Below are positions 44,805 through 54,756 of a stretch of 64,000 bases of DNA, piece by piece (position 1 is the first letter of the stretch; every line of letters starts with the position of its first letter). A model generated the notes under the pieces. The model was not told the DNA's origin, searched no databases, and was given only the letters and a program-made list of their open reading frames with translations. A program made the position numbers and the translations under genes. The stretch comes from an uncultured Bacteroidia bacterium (GTDB lineage: Bacteria > Bacteroidota > Bacteroidia > Bacteroidales > UBA932): positions 1 to 64,000 of the forward strand of contig CACZZZ010000013.1 of the NCBI GenBank assembly GCA_902785825.1, given 5' to 3'.

Positions 44805-47800
44805 TTATTTCCGGCGAATGACAAAGCCGAAGGTGGCGTCGGAGAAGACTCTGTCTTCCTGGAGAGGGCTGGGTCCGCAGCTGTTGCCGCCGAGACCGCA
44901 GTCAGCGGCGTCAAGGCAGAGCCATGTGTCTCCAGGAGCGGGCAGCTCGAACTGATGAGGAGCGAGCATGAGGTCAAGAGCCGAATACGGCAAGGCGCTG
45001 AAGGACATGACAGGACGACCAGAGTCGGAACTTCTCAGGCTGTTCGCGGCGGCCTCAAAAACGACTCCTCTGCCGAGGAAACCAGACAATGAGACCCAAC
45101 GTACCTGCTCATGGTTGGCCATGTCCTGAGGCTTGGTATAATTCTGAACCTGATCGGCCACCTTGCTCTCGTATTTGCCAACAAAAGCGCAGGTGTAGCG
45201 GTCCGAGTAGTTCTCGACAGGACCACGGCCATAATATTCAACCTCGGAAAGCTCATCCGGAACCTTCATGACGTAGCCAAGGCGCCCAAGAGGGATCTCC
45301 GGCTTGTCGGAAGTGATCTTCGAACTCATCTCTATATTACCCTTCCTGTCCACAGTCCACACCACATGTGAGGTGAAGGTCATCACATTGAGACTGTCCT
45401 TGTCTTCCACTATCGAGCAACTCGGGGAAGCGGTGCTGCCCTTGAGATGAGCTCCATTTGGAGCCTTGGAGACGATGTCAAAGGATATCTTGAGGCATCC
45501 ATCTTCCTCGACGACATCCATCCCGGAAGCCGTGTGGGTCAGGTTGTGAAGTCCTTGCTTGAACCATTCCCCGCAAGCCCAGCCGTCATTGTTGATCATG
45601 GCGCGGAAAACATTGAGCCTGGGGCCTTCTCCCGGCACGATGACATTCTTGCCGCGGTATTTGAGACTTGCCAGAGTGCCGACAGCGGGATCGAACTCAG
45701 CCTTGAAACGACGTCCCTTGACGACAAGGAAACCGGTCTCAGAGTCGGTGAAACGCTTCGGGGCCCTGCCCTTGAGATCCTTCGCTTCGCTCAGGATGAC
45801 AGGGGAAGCGGGAGTGAGGTACATCTGATCCTTGCAGACCTCGTAACCCTTCTCGGCCCAGAACATGTCTTCTTTAAGGAAGTAGCTGACATTTAGGTAA
45901 CATTCCTTCCCTTCAGGCAAGGTGCCAATCCTCAAGGTCTTTGTGATTTTCCCGCGAGGAGCGAGATCGGAGACCTCAAACGAGCCATCCCTGATCTCCT
46001 CGCCGTCCGCCACAAGCGTCCAACGGGCATCGTAGGAGCAAGGCTCGTAATAGTTGCGGTTGAACAAGCCGATCTCGACTATATTCCCGGAAAGTTCCAC
46101 CAGAGAGGTGTAAAGGTTCTGATACACCTTCTTGACCTCCCAGTATTGGGGCTTAGGAGAACGGTCGCCGTTGACGATTCCATTCATCACAAACTGACCA
46201 TCATTAGGAACGTCCCCGAAGTTGCCTCCGGAAGCGAGATATTTGACGCCATCCGAAGTGTAGTTCCAAAGAGACTGGTCCACCCAGTCCCAGATCGCGC
46301 CACCCATGAAGAAGTTCGTGGAATCAATTGACTGCCAGTACTGGGCGAAGTTTCCGAGGGCATTACCCATCGAATGGGCGAACTCATTGATGTGGTAAGG
46401 ATACTTCACGTCACCGGTACCGGTGGCCACTTTTTGGACCCACTTGACTCTCGGATACTGGCTGCAGCCGATGTCGGAGATGTCGTTGTTACGCTCGTAC
46501 TGGATCGGACGCATAGGATCCGCCTCCCTGGCGGCGGCATAGACATATTCGAAATTCTTGCCCGGGCCGGCCTCGTTACCCATGCTCCAGATGATCACGG
46601 AAGGATGGTTGTAATCCGAAGATACCATCTCCATCATCCTCGCCACATGGGCGTCTTTCCACTCGATCGGATGGGAAAGGGACGCCTCGCCGTAGTGGTA
46701 GTGGTGGCTCTCGATATTGGCCTCATCCATAAGGTATATCCCGTACTTGTCGCAGAGATAGTACCAGTAAGGAGCGTCGGGATAATGGGAGTTGCGGACG
46801 TGATTGACGTTCGCTCTTTTCATGAGCCTGATGTCCTCTTCCATCACCTCACGGGTAATGGCATGGCCCATGGAAGGCTCTGTCTCGTGACGGTTCACAC
46901 CACGGAGCTTCACCGGTTTCCCGTTCAGATAGAAGTACTTCCCGGCAAGGCCGAACTCATCTTCCGACGCGGGCGTGTCCTTGATGCAAACCTCACGGAA
47001 GCCAACTATTGTCGAGAATATGTCAAGCGTCTTTCCGGAAGCGTCCTTCAGCTCCCCGACAAGGGTATAACGGTGTGGAGCCTCGGCGGACCAAGGTTTG
47101 GCCTCGGGGAAGTCCAGAACAGAAGAGAGAGCCTGAGCCGGGAATTCGGCGACAAGGGTGTTGTCGTCGGAATATAGGACATTCTCGTAGAGGCGGTAAG
47201 TCAAAGACAGGCCTTCATCGTCATTGCCGTCCTGACCGGCAACCTCAGCGTCAACCTTCAAGGAAGTCATTGTAGGATTGACCCTTATGTCACGCACCGA
47301 GACCTCCGGTTTCGCCTCGAGAGCTACGCTGCGGAATATTCCAGGAAGACGGAACATGTCCTGAGCCTCAAGGTTGGATCCGTCCGAGTTGCGATAGACC
47401 TCGACCGCCAGGACATTCATCCCAGTCTCAAGATATTCAGTTATGTCAAACTGGGCGAGATTGCGGGAATTCTTTGAGAATCCGACATAGTGGCCATTGA
47501 CCCAAAGGTAGAAGAAGGAATCGACTCCGTCGAAATTGACGAATACCTTCTTCCCTTTCCAATCTTCAGGAACTTCGAAAGCCCTGCGATAGGATCCCAC
47601 CTCATTGCGGGCCTTGTACATCGTCCAATTCTGGGGAGGCTCCCGCATCACTCCGAGTTTCCAGTCTCCAGGCTCCCTGACAAAAAGCCAAGGGACATTG
47701 ACGTTGACATAGATGGGGGTGCCATATTTCTGGCTTCCGTCATTTCCGATGCCCACTATGTTCCAGTTGGAAGGGACAGGAATCACATCCCACGCGGAAT

Positions 47801-48077
47801 CGTCAAAATCCTTATTGTAGAAATCAACAGGACGCTCGTCCGGGTTGGGAACCCAGTTGAACTTCCAATCCCCGTCCAGGCTCATCCAGAGGGAACTGTT
47901 CTCCGGAAGCACCTTACGGGCGGAATCAATGTCCTGGAAAGAGAAGAACCAGGCGTGCGGAAGTTCTTTATTAAGAGACAGTTGTCCAGGAGACTGCCAC
48001 TCGTCTCCCTTCGGGGCATTCTCGGGACCGAACGCATATCCCGAGAGAATGGCCGCTACCAAAAGAAGAGTTTTCAT
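44805..48077 (-). CDS. Secreted GH2 beta-galactosidase, LacZ architecture
   Basis: After a signal peptide (1-16) come the GH2 sugar-binding jelly roll (about 60-230, WFFSFQD, VPSNWN), an immunoglobulin-like domain, and the TIM barrel (LRGVNRHETEPSMGHA at about 395). The acid/base Glu is in IWSMGNEAG, near residue 502, and the nucleophile is in NEFAHSMGN, near 564. A beta-sandwich and the LacZ small-chain domain (GRGPVENYSDR) complete the 1090 residues. It cleaves terminal beta-galactosides or related sugars in the periplasm. In the domain before the small chain, a palindromic repeat inserts SPVILSEAKDL. It shares a leftward operon with the secreted protein upstream (48084). Confidence 0.93.
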   Translation of the reverse strand: MKTLLLVAAILSGYAFGPENAPKGDEWQSPGQLSLNKELPHAWFFSFQDIDSARKVLPENSSLWMSLDGDWKFNWVPNPDERPVDFYNKDFDDSAWDVIPVPSNWNIVGIGNDGSQKYGTPIYVNVNVPWLFVREPGDWKLGVMREPPQNWTMYKARNEVGSYRRAFEVPEDWKGKKVFVNFDGVDSFFYLWVNGHYVGFSKNSRNLAQFDITEYLETGMNVLAVEVYRNSDGSNLEAQDMFRLPGIFRSVALEAKPEVSVRDIRVNPTMTSLKVDAEVAGQDGNDDEGLSLTYRLYENVLYSDDNTLVAEFPAQALSSVLDFPEAKPWSAEAPHRYTLVGELKDASGKTLDIFSTIVGFREVCIKDTPASEDEFGLAGKYFYLNGKPVKLRGVNRHETEPSMGHAITREVMEEDIRLMKRANVNHVRNSHYPDAPYWYYLCDKYGIYLMDEANIESHHYHYGEASLSHPIEWKDAHVARMMEMVSSDYNHPSVIIWSMGNEAGPGKNFEYVYAAAREADPMRPIQYERNNDISDIGCSQYPRVKWVQKVATGTGDVKYPYHINEFAHSMGNALGNFAQYWQSIDSTNFFMGGAIWDWVDQSLWNYTSDGVKYLASGGNFGDVPNDGQFVMNGIVNGDRSPKPQYWEVKKVYQNLYTSLVELSGNIVEIGLFNRNYYEPCSYDARWTLVADGEEIRDGSFEVSDLAPRGKITKTLRIGTLPEGKECYLNVSYFLKEDMFWAEKGYEVCKDQMYLTPASPVILSEAKDLKGRAPKRFTDSETGFLVVKGRRFKAEFDPAVGTLASLKYRGKNVIVPGEGPRLNVFRAMINNDGWACGEWFKQGLHNLTHTASGMDVVEEDGCLKISFDIVSKAPNGAHLKGSTASPSCSIVEDKDSLNVMTFTSHVVWTVDRKGNIEMSSKITSDKPEIPLGRLGYVMKVPDELSEVEYYGRGPVENYSDRYTCAFVGKYESKVADQVQNYTKPQDMANHEQVRWVSLSGFLGRGVVFEAAANSLRSSDSGRPVMSFSALPYSALDLMLAPHQFELPAPGDTWLCLDAADCGLGGNSCGPSPLQEDRVFSDATFGFVIRRK
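45774..45804. repeat. Palindromic repeat type 1 inside the GH2 gene
   Basis: GATCCTTCGCTTCGCTCAGG continues into ATGACAGG. Read with the gene it encodes VILSEAKDL, the same peptide as in rsmA, in a linker before the C-terminal beta-sandwich. Confidence 0.8.
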
Positions 48078-48083
48078 CTTTTA

Positions 48084-48989
48084 CTATTTATCAGTTTCAA
48101 CGATAAGATCCAAACCCTGGTCAAGAGCGGCTTTAAGATCACGACCGCCAGAGAGCACCTTGCAGAAGCTGACTTCCTCGCCCTCTATCTTCTTGACTCT
48201 CAGCCTGGCGACCTGGGTACGGGCTTCTTTTCCTCCGATAAGCCGCTTGGTGTAGATGGCGAATGTCTGGCCTTCCTGGAGCCCGTCAGCCGACCCGAGG
48301 TCGATATAGACTTGCTTCTGTTTGTCATTCTTGATGCCACCCCTCTCGATGATCTGGCAAGTCAGGGGATACATGCCGTCGAAGAACCTCATCACGAGAA
48401 CCGAGAGCCTGCTGATAGCGTTCTCGACAGCCCTCTCCGGAGAATTGACCCAGGACATGTCCGACTCGGATATCTTGAAAGAAGGGCTGGCTATGACAGC
48501 GTCGGTCAAGGCATCCTTGACATGGAGACTGACTGAGAGGAGCGCCCTGTAATACACATCGGTACGCGTCTTCTTCACCTTCTCGCCATTCTTGTTCTTC
48601 TCCTCATATTCCTTCACCTCATTCTTGGTGGTCGTGGAGAGGCTGTTCAATGTCGCATCGACATAGATCGAGCCGGGAGTCTCGACCTCTTCCTTTGACA
48701 ATTTCCCGTCCACAACCCGAAGCCTATAGGCGTCAGACATGCCTTTCAGGATGGCTGAGCGGACAGCACCCTGATAGCCATCCACCTGTTTCGAGGTCTG
48801 GCCCGTGAGCACAGCGGTCGCGATCTCGCCGATCACTGACCCGGCGGTGTTCTTTGTTTTCTTTTGGGTGTACTCCAAGTTGTTCATCGACGCGATGATA
48901 ATCGGGTTTCGGTCAACCTCCTGAGCGATAATATACGGAAGTGACATTACCAAAGCCGCGAAAACGGCGAAAACTCTCTTTAGATTCAT
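48084..48989 (-). CDS. Secreted protein of unknown function, FlgT/CsgG-like features
   Basis: A signal peptide (1-22) is followed by NPIIIASMNNLEY and an alpha/beta segment (about 60-210) that resembles the CsgG/TolB-N-type fold of envelope assembly proteins. The C-terminal part (YIDLGSADGLQEGQTFAIY, then VARLRVKKIEGEEVSFCKV) has the short beta-barrel pattern seen at the end of FlgT-like proteins. I do not assign a family with certainty. The gene lies 6 bases ahead of the GH2 gene in the same direction. It has a clear promoter box, TATATTTG, at 49012-49019. A periplasmic structural or lipid-linked role is possible; no catalytic motif is visible. Confidence 0.6.
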   Translation of the reverse strand: MNLKRVFAVFAALVMSLPYIIAQEVDRNPIIIASMNNLEYTQKKTKNTAGSVIGEIATAVLTGQTSKQVDGYQGAVRSAILKGMSDAYRLRVVDGKLSKEEVETPGSIYVDATLNSLSTTTKNEVKEYEEKNKNGEKVKKTRTDVYYRALLSVSLHVKDALTDAVIASPSFKISESDMSWVNSPERAVENAISRLSVLVMRFFDGMYPLTCQIIERGGIKNDKQKQVYIDLGSADGLQEGQTFAIYTKRLIGGKEARTQVARLRVKKIEGEEVSFCKVLSGGRDLKAALDQGLDLIVETDK

Positions 48990-49011
48990 GACAAATCGTA
49001 TTAGGCAATTA

Positions 49012-49041
49012 CAAATATAAGATAAATAATCGTTAAATTTG
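49012..49041. promoter_or_regulatory. Divergent promoter pair
   Basis: Leftward TATATTTG at 49012-49019 serves the unknown secreted protein. Rightward TAAATTTG at 49034-49041 lies only four bases ahead of the GH51 ATG at 49046. Confidence 0.5.
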
Positions 49042-49045
49042 AGTC

Positions 49046-50953
49046 ATGAAAAGGATTATACTCATCGCCGCTTTAGCTTCAGCGGTTTTCCAAGCCAGCA
49101 TGGCACAGACTATCGACCTGAGATCAACCTCGGAGCTATCCCCCTATGTCTTCGGACACAACCTCGAGCACACAAGGGCAGCGGTCAACGGAGGCCTGAG
49201 CGCCCAGATGCTCCGCAACCGCAAGTTCGCAGGCAAGCCCTCCCGCAATGAGGGTGTCTGCGCCGAATGGTCCGGAATCGGGGAAAAAACTCTGTTCCAG
49301 CAAATTAGCCTATCCTACACAAAACACATAGGCAATCCTGGCATGAACAGGAGCAACGAGATACGTTCCCAGTCTGTCCAGAATCTGACCGACGGGCAGG
49401 TTGCGGGAATATTCCAAAAAGGCCTGTCCCTAAAGAAAGGAGAGACTTATGAGATGAGGACAGTGACAAGAGTGTCGTCTCCATTGACTCTCAAAGTCGA
49501 GCTCACGGACAAGGACGGAGCAAGAGTATATGCCACTAAGTCACTGGAATTGAAGCCGGCGGAAGATTGGGTGGTCAGCGAGTTCGACTTGACTTCTTCC
49601 GCTGATGACAAGGAGGCGTCCGTGCGGTACACCTTCGGGGAAAAGGCCGAGGTCATTTTCGGAGCCCTCTCAATGATGCCGAAGGATAATTTCCACGGGA
49701 TGAGGAGCGATGTGGTGGCCAACCTCAAAGCCATCGGCCCGAGACTGCTGCGTTGGCCAGGAGGAAATTTCGCCGGTGAATATCGTTGGAAAGACGGACT
49801 GCTTCCTGTCGATCAGAGAGGTCCGCTGCAGGCCGCAACTGAGATCGAGACCCAGCCATATACCTACGGCTACGACTTCCACGAGATTGACACGGACGAC
49901 TTCGTCGCGCTTTGCCGCGAGGTCGGTGCGGAGCCTATGATCACGATCAACATCGCTTGGAGCTCCCCTGAGGAAAGCGCCCAGTGGGTTGAGTACTGCA
50001 ATGGAGGAGAGGACACCGAATATGGCAAGTTAAGGGCCCAGAGAGGCCATAAGGAGCCTTATAACGTTCATTTCTGGTCTCTCGGAAACGAGATGGGCTA
50101 TGGCCACATGGAGGGCCCCGCCGGTCCTGAAGGCTATGCGGAGCTCGCCGGCAAGCATGCGGACGCCATGCTTAAGGTGACTCCGGATCTGGAGCTTTGC
50201 TCCTCAGGGCCATATCCGAACGACAACTGGGCGAAGCATTCCGCGGCGCCGCTCGCCGATAAGGTCAAATATATTTCCCTGCATCACTATGCGGGAGGAA
50301 GCAAGCAATTCACGACACCTGAGGACATCAAGAAATCGTATGAGGAAATCACCGCCTCATTCCAGGGGAATATTGACCTTGCGAAGAGGATGAGGGAAAG
50401 CCTCGACGCCACTGGAAAAGATCTCCACATCTCATTTGACGAGTGGAACCAGTGGTACTCCTGGTACCGGCCCTCATGCGTGACCGAAGGAATATACGCC
50501 GCCAGGACAATGCATTTCTATATTTCCGAAAGCGCTTCGCTCGACATCCCCATCGTCTGTTATTTCCAGCCAGTGGGCGAAGGAGCCATCCTGATCACTC
50601 CGGAAGGCAGCCGTCTGACGGCTAACGGCCAGATCTTCGAGATGATGAAGGCCCACCAGGACGGACGCGTCTGCAAGGTCTCAGACAATGACGACTATTC
50701 CACAGTGGCGACCGTCAAGGACGGAGTGCTGACCATCAGCCTTATAAACGCCGCCTACGACACAGACAGGGAATTCAGTTTCGCCCTGAAAGGAAAAGTC
50801 CTGGAGGCGACCCTCTATTCTTCCGAAGACGTCACGCCATATAGCTATTTCGAGACTTCACCCCTTGAGGTTAAAGCCGGAAGGAAGGACATCAAGACTG
50901 TCCTCCCTCCCCACAGCGTAGCTCTGATAAAGCTTGCTATCGGCAAGAAATAG
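49046..50953 (+). CDS. Secreted GH51 alpha-L-arabinofuranosidase
   Basis: A signal peptide (1-20, ASMAQT) leads into the GH51 N-terminal motif (ELSPYVFGHNLEHTRAAVNGG). A carbohydrate-binding-like insertion lies at about 85-215. The TIM barrel follows with RWPGGNFAGEYRWKDG, the acid/base E349 in WSLGNEMGY and the nucleophile E466 in SFDEWNQWY. The C-terminal beta-sandwich ends the protein (LPPHSVALIKL). It removes arabinofuranose side chains from arabinan, arabinoxylan or arabinogalactan. An ABC exporter and a glycosidase-like lipoprotein gene follow closely on the same strand. Together with GH2 and GH29 in the window it points to a branched plant side-chain glycan. Confidence 0.93.
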   Translation: MKRIILIAALASAVFQASMAQTIDLRSTSELSPYVFGHNLEHTRAAVNGGLSAQMLRNRKFAGKPSRNEGVCAEWSGIGEKTLFQQISLSYTKHIGNPGMNRSNEIRSQSVQNLTDGQVAGIFQKGLSLKKGETYEMRTVTRVSSPLTLKVELTDKDGARVYATKSLELKPAEDWVVSEFDLTSSADDKEASVRYTFGEKAEVIFGALSMMPKDNFHGMRSDVVANLKAIGPRLLRWPGGNFAGEYRWKDGLLPVDQRGPLQAATEIETQPYTYGYDFHEIDTDDFVALCREVGAEPMITINIAWSSPEESAQWVEYCNGGEDTEYGKLRAQRGHKEPYNVHFWSLGNEMGYGHMEGPAGPEGYAELAGKHADAMLKVTPDLELCSSGPYPNDNWAKHSAAPLADKVKYISLHHYAGGSKQFTTPEDIKKSYEEITASFQGNIDLAKRMRESLDATGKDLHISFDEWNQWYSWYRPSCVTEGIYAARTMHFYISESASLDIPIVCYFQPVGEGAILITPEGSRLTANGQIFEMMKAHQDGRVCKVSDNDDYSTVATVKDGVLTISLINAAYDTDREFSFALKGKVLEATLYSSEDVTPYSYFETSPLEVKAGRKDIKTVLPPHSVALIKLAIGKK

Positions 50954-50978
50954 CCTGATAATCAAATATTTCCCCAAA

Positions 50979-52781
50979 ATGAACTTAGCTACCCTCTTCA
51001 AGAAGATCCTGCCTTATGTGAAGCCGTACCGCTTCCTGGTCGCGATCACGCTCTTCTTGACCCTAATAGGTTCCATCCTGGCTCAGGTCAACGCGGTTGT
51101 CCTGGATTGGACTGTAGATTCTATCAACGCCCTGGTCGGCACGCCCGATTTCACCTGGGGCAAGGCGGCCAGGATCCTCACGATCGTGAGCGTTGTGCTG
51201 CTCGGCAAGGAGATTTTAAGGGCCGGAATCACCTTCGCCCAAAGGAACTTCGGGGAAAAGCTCAGGATTAATATCTCCCAAAGCCTGTCCCTGGGAGTCG
51301 TGAAGAGGATCCTTACCTACAGGATGGCCTTTTTCGCCCGTAGCGAGAACGCCCCCGGCATGCTCCAGGCCAGGATAGACCAGGGAGCCAGCAGCATCTC
51401 AAGAACCATCCAGAGCTTCTTCATCGATCTCCTCCCGATGATCGTCAGCTCAGTGCTGGCGTTGATCCTCATCTTCGCCGCCAACATCTACGTGGGTCTG
51501 ACCGCCCTGGCGATAGTCCCGGTGTATTTCTGGATCACCTCGATGCAGGCTAAAAAGCTCAAGGGCTCAAGGCGGAACATGAGAGGCTTCAACGAGAAAC
51601 GCAGCGGGAGCATCATGAATATCCTTGAGAGCATGAATGTCGTCAAGTCCTTCAACCGCGAGGAGATCGAGATGAACCGGCAGACAGAGCTCCAGACAGG
51701 CTTCTACGGCAACCAGATGAAGATACGCAAAGCTGGTTTCGGCTACGATTCCCTCAAGAGTTTCGTCAGCCAGACGGGCACTGTCCTGATCATTATCCTG
51801 ACTTCTTACCTGGTACTCACAGGATATCCCGGGATGACGATAGGAAAGATCATGTACCACATCATGCTCTTCTCTAATGTCACAGCCCCGATCAGCCAGC
51901 TGCAACGCATATTCGACGACCTCAACGACGCGGTTATCTACGCTGAGGGATATTTCGACATCGTGGACGCTGACGAGGAGGTGGAACCTACCGGAGGATA
52001 CCGTCCTGAAAAGGTGATCGGCAACTTCGAGATGAAGGATGTGGACTTCACCTATCCTAACGGGACGAAGGCTCTCCACAACATCTCACTGAAGGTGGAC
52101 AGCGGCAAGATCACAGCCCTGGTAGGACTGAGCGGAGCAGGAAAGTCCACGATAGTCAATCTTTTGGATAAATTCTACGAACCTGACTGCGGAAGCATAA
52201 CGCTTGACGGGGTGGATCTTAAGGAATGGGACACCCGCTATCTTAGGGAGAACATCGGCCTCGTGCTGCAGAAGAACCACATCTTCGACGGCACTGTCGA
52301 GGAAAACATCCGCTACGGAAAGCCGGGAGCCACTATCGAGGAAGTTCACGAGGCGGCAAGGAAAGCCAGTTTATATGACCAGATCGTCGCTCTCCCCAAG
52401 GGCTTTGAGACAGCCGCCACGAACCTCTCCGGAGGGCAGCAGCAAAGGGTGGCGATCGCCAGGATGTTCCTCAAGAACCCTCCGATAATATTCCTGGACG
52501 AGCCGACCGCATCGCTAGACGCGATAGCCACAGAGCAGATCAAGAACGCGATCGACGCCATCAAGAAAGACAGGACAGTCATAATAATTTCCCACTCCAT
52601 CTCCCAAATTATTGACAGCGAGATGGTTTACGCCCTCCAGGAAGGCCATCTGGAGCAAAGTGGCGCACCCGACGATCTTTATAAGCGAGGTGGTGTCTAT
52701 AAAGACATTATGGACGCCTCCGCCCGTAGTCTAAATATTGAAAAACTTGCCCAGACAATGGGTTTTTCTGATGATGATTAA
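50979..52781 (+). CDS. ABC exporter, fused permease and ATPase, MsbA-like
   Basis: Six membrane helices (about 20-315) form an ABC exporter permease domain, with the coupling-helix region FNEKRSGSIMNILESMNVVKSF. The ATPase follows with Walker A GLSGAGKST near 383, the Q-loop LVLQKNHIFDG, the signature LSGGQQQRVAIARM, Walker B PIIFLDEPTASLDA and the H-loop IISHSISQI. Exporters of this type flip lipids or drugs. The frame is open back to a TTG at 50934 inside the GH51 gene; the ATG at 50979 is preferred (MNLATLFKKILPYVKPYR). It is the middle gene between GH51 and a glycosidase-like lipoprotein, overlapping the latter. Confidence 0.9.
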   Translation: MNLATLFKKILPYVKPYRFLVAITLFLTLIGSILAQVNAVVLDWTVDSINALVGTPDFTWGKAARILTIVSVVLLGKEILRAGITFAQRNFGEKLRINISQSLSLGVVKRILTYRMAFFARSENAPGMLQARIDQGASSISRTIQSFFIDLLPMIVSSVLALILIFAANIYVGLTALAIVPVYFWITSMQAKKLKGSRRNMRGFNEKRSGSIMNILESMNVVKSFNREEIEMNRQTELQTGFYGNQMKIRKAGFGYDSLKSFVSQTGTVLIIILTSYLVLTGYPGMTIGKIMYHIMLFSNVTAPISQLQRIFDDLNDAVIYAEGYFDIVDADEEVEPTGGYRPEKVIGNFEMKDVDFTYPNGTKALHNISLKVDSGKITALVGLSGAGKSTIVNLLDKFYEPDCGSITLDGVDLKEWDTRYLRENIGLVLQKNHIFDGTVEENIRYGKPGATIEEVHEAARKASLYDQIVALPKGFETAATNLSGGQQQRVAIARMFLKNPPIIFLDEPTASLDAIATEQIKNAIDAIKKDRTVIIISHSISQIIDSEMVYALQEGHLEQSGAPDDLYKRGGVYKDIMDASARSLNIEKLAQTMGFSDDD

Positions 52782-54756
52782 ATATAACAAAACAGCCCTC
52801 TGGGCAACTCTCTGCGTTTTATTTTGCCTTGCCTCTTGCGGGAAGGCTGACCGGTTCCGTTGGGAAAAAGGGACGGACGGGATGACACTCTTAGAAAATG
52901 GGGAAATCCTTGGTACTCTGGAAATACCTGATGTTCAAGGTGTTTCCCACAAAGAAAGGATAGAGACCCTGGACTCCAACACCTTCAAGGCCACCGTGAC
53001 TTTCAAGGCTCTTGAGGATCTGGACTCCGCACGTCTTGAAGCCGGATTCGTCCATAATTCAGGCAGCGACTATTGGATGATCCCCTCAGTCAACTACAAC
53101 GGCAACGACTGGGGACGGGGCAATGAGCCCAAGGGAGCCAAAGCGGACGGACAATGGCGGACTGTCTCTTTCCGCCGCACACCTATCCCCGGAGCCATGT
53201 ATTCCGAAGGGAAACGTTACGCCGTGGCCACTTGGACCGAGGCTCCTAAATCCCTGAAAGAGAACTTCTCCTGCTCACTCAGACCTGAGGACAGCCGGAC
53301 GGATCACCACTATCTTTGGCCTGAGGAGGAGATGCCGGTCACTTATGCCAACAGGGATCATTTTGAGCCCGGATGGAGAAATCAAACGCCTCTGAAAAAG
53401 GGAGAAACCGTTGAGTTCCGGATATATATTCACTTAAACCAGGTGCAGGAAGGACACCGCTCTATGCGTCCGTTCCTGGACAAAGCATGGGAATTGTCCC
53501 CCAAACCGCAGGTCGAGATATATTCCAACGACAAACTTTGGGAGTTGGGAATCCGCTACGCCAAGGAGTCTCTTTGGGCCGAGGAAGGTCCTTACAAGGG
53601 CTTCAGCATCGGGCTCATTCTTGACGAGAACGGTTCATGGCGTCAGCGCCCTGCCTGGAAGTATGAGATCGGATGGTGCGGCCAAAACGCCTCCTATGCT
53701 ATCTCCCTCCTCCGGGACTACCAGAAAACCGGCTCCAAAGAGTCTCTGGACAAGGGCATCGCGACTCTGGACACCTGGAGCAAGTGCGGCCTTCCGAACG
53801 GCCTTTTCATCACCCACTACGACAACATCCTTCACAACCATCCCGACGGCGCTCTGGATGCCTGCAACCTCGGAACCGCGGCCGTCAACTTCTTCGAGGC
53901 CTATGACGTCGCCAAGGAATGTGGCATGGAACGTCCTGAATATGAGCGTGTAGCGTATGGCATTTGCGACTTTGCCGTCTCCGACCAGCAGGAAAACGGA
54001 TGCTATGCTAAAGGCTGGAGACCGGATGGTGAGGCTATCTACAGGGAAGGGACCATCGGTTGCTTCATGGTGCCAGCCATGATTGAGGCTTATCGCAGGA
54101 GCTCAGACCAGAAATACCTCGATTCCGGGCTCAAAGCCTACAAGCATTATCTTTCCGAGCTGAAAGAGAACGGGTTCACGACCGCCGGAGCGCTGGACAC
54201 CTGGTGCATCGACAAGGAGTCCTCAATCTCCTTGCTGCGCTCGGCGATCCGTCTCCATAGGCTGACCGGATCGAAGGAGTACATCGAAGACGCCGTGGCG
54301 ATCTCATATTACCTCTCCACATGGCTCTGGCACTACGACGGGATCTATCCCGAGGGCGACAATTTCAATGAATATGGCTACCACACTTTCGGAGCCACTT
54401 CCGTCTCCGTCCAGCACAACCACCTCGACCCGTATGCCTTGTACTGGGTGCCGGAATGGATGGAACTATCTGAGCTTACGGGAGATCCGCAGTGGAAGGA
54501 GAAAGCTGAGGCTATCTGGCGCTGCGGCAACCAGTTTGTCTCAGACGGGGCTCTTGAGATAAATGGCCATGTCCGTCCCGCCGGATCACAGAACGAAGCC
54601 TACTTCGAGTGTTCCTGGGGATTCTCTTCAGGAGATAACAACAAGCGTATCAACGACTGGCTTGTCGCCTGGCCCGGAGCTTTCCGCCTCGAGACTCTCC
54701 GCCGGTTGGAAGAGTTTTCCAGTAATCCTCAATCTCTTCCAAGGTCCGTCCGGTAG
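52771..54756 (+). CDS. Lipoprotein with an (alpha/alpha)6-barrel glycosidase-like domain
   Basis: The start is at ATG 52771 or 52774, overlapping the end of the ABC gene. The leader ends CLASC, a lipobox. Residues about 30-235 form a beta-sandwich. From about 245 a helical repeat barrel follows (LWELGIRYAKESLWAE; WKYEIGWCGQNASYAISLL; LDTWSKCGLPNGLF; AYRRSSDQKYLDSGLKAY), as in six-hairpin glycosidases. I do not recognise the exact family, so no CAZy number is given. The C-terminal residues overlap the end of the convergent sugar-porter gene by 107 bases. An exo-acting glycosidase or lyase on the surface is plausible from fold and neighbours. Confidence 0.65.
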   Translation: MMIKYNKTALWATLCVLFCLASCGKADRFRWEKGTDGMTLLENGEILGTLEIPDVQGVSHKERIETLDSNTFKATVTFKALEDLDSARLEAGFVHNSGSDYWMIPSVNYNGNDWGRGNEPKGAKADGQWRTVSFRRTPIPGAMYSEGKRYAVATWTEAPKSLKENFSCSLRPEDSRTDHHYLWPEEEMPVTYANRDHFEPGWRNQTPLKKGETVEFRIYIHLNQVQEGHRSMRPFLDKAWELSPKPQVEIYSNDKLWELGIRYAKESLWAEEGPYKGFSIGLILDENGSWRQRPAWKYEIGWCGQNASYAISLLRDYQKTGSKESLDKGIATLDTWSKCGLPNGLFITHYDNILHNHPDGALDACNLGTAAVNFFEAYDVAKECGMERPEYERVAYGICDFAVSDQQENGCYAKGWRPDGEAIYREGTIGCFMVPAMIEAYRRSSDQKYLDSGLKAYKHYLSELKENGFTTAGALDTWCIDKESSISLLRSAIRLHRLTGSKEYIEDAVAISYYLSTWLWHYDGIYPEGDNFNEYGYHTFGATSVSVQHNHLDPYALYWVPEWMELSELTGDPQWKEKAEAIWRCGNQFVSDGALEINGHVRPAGSQNEAYFECSWGFSSGDNNKRINDWLVAWPGAFRLETLRRLEEFSSNPQSLPRSVR

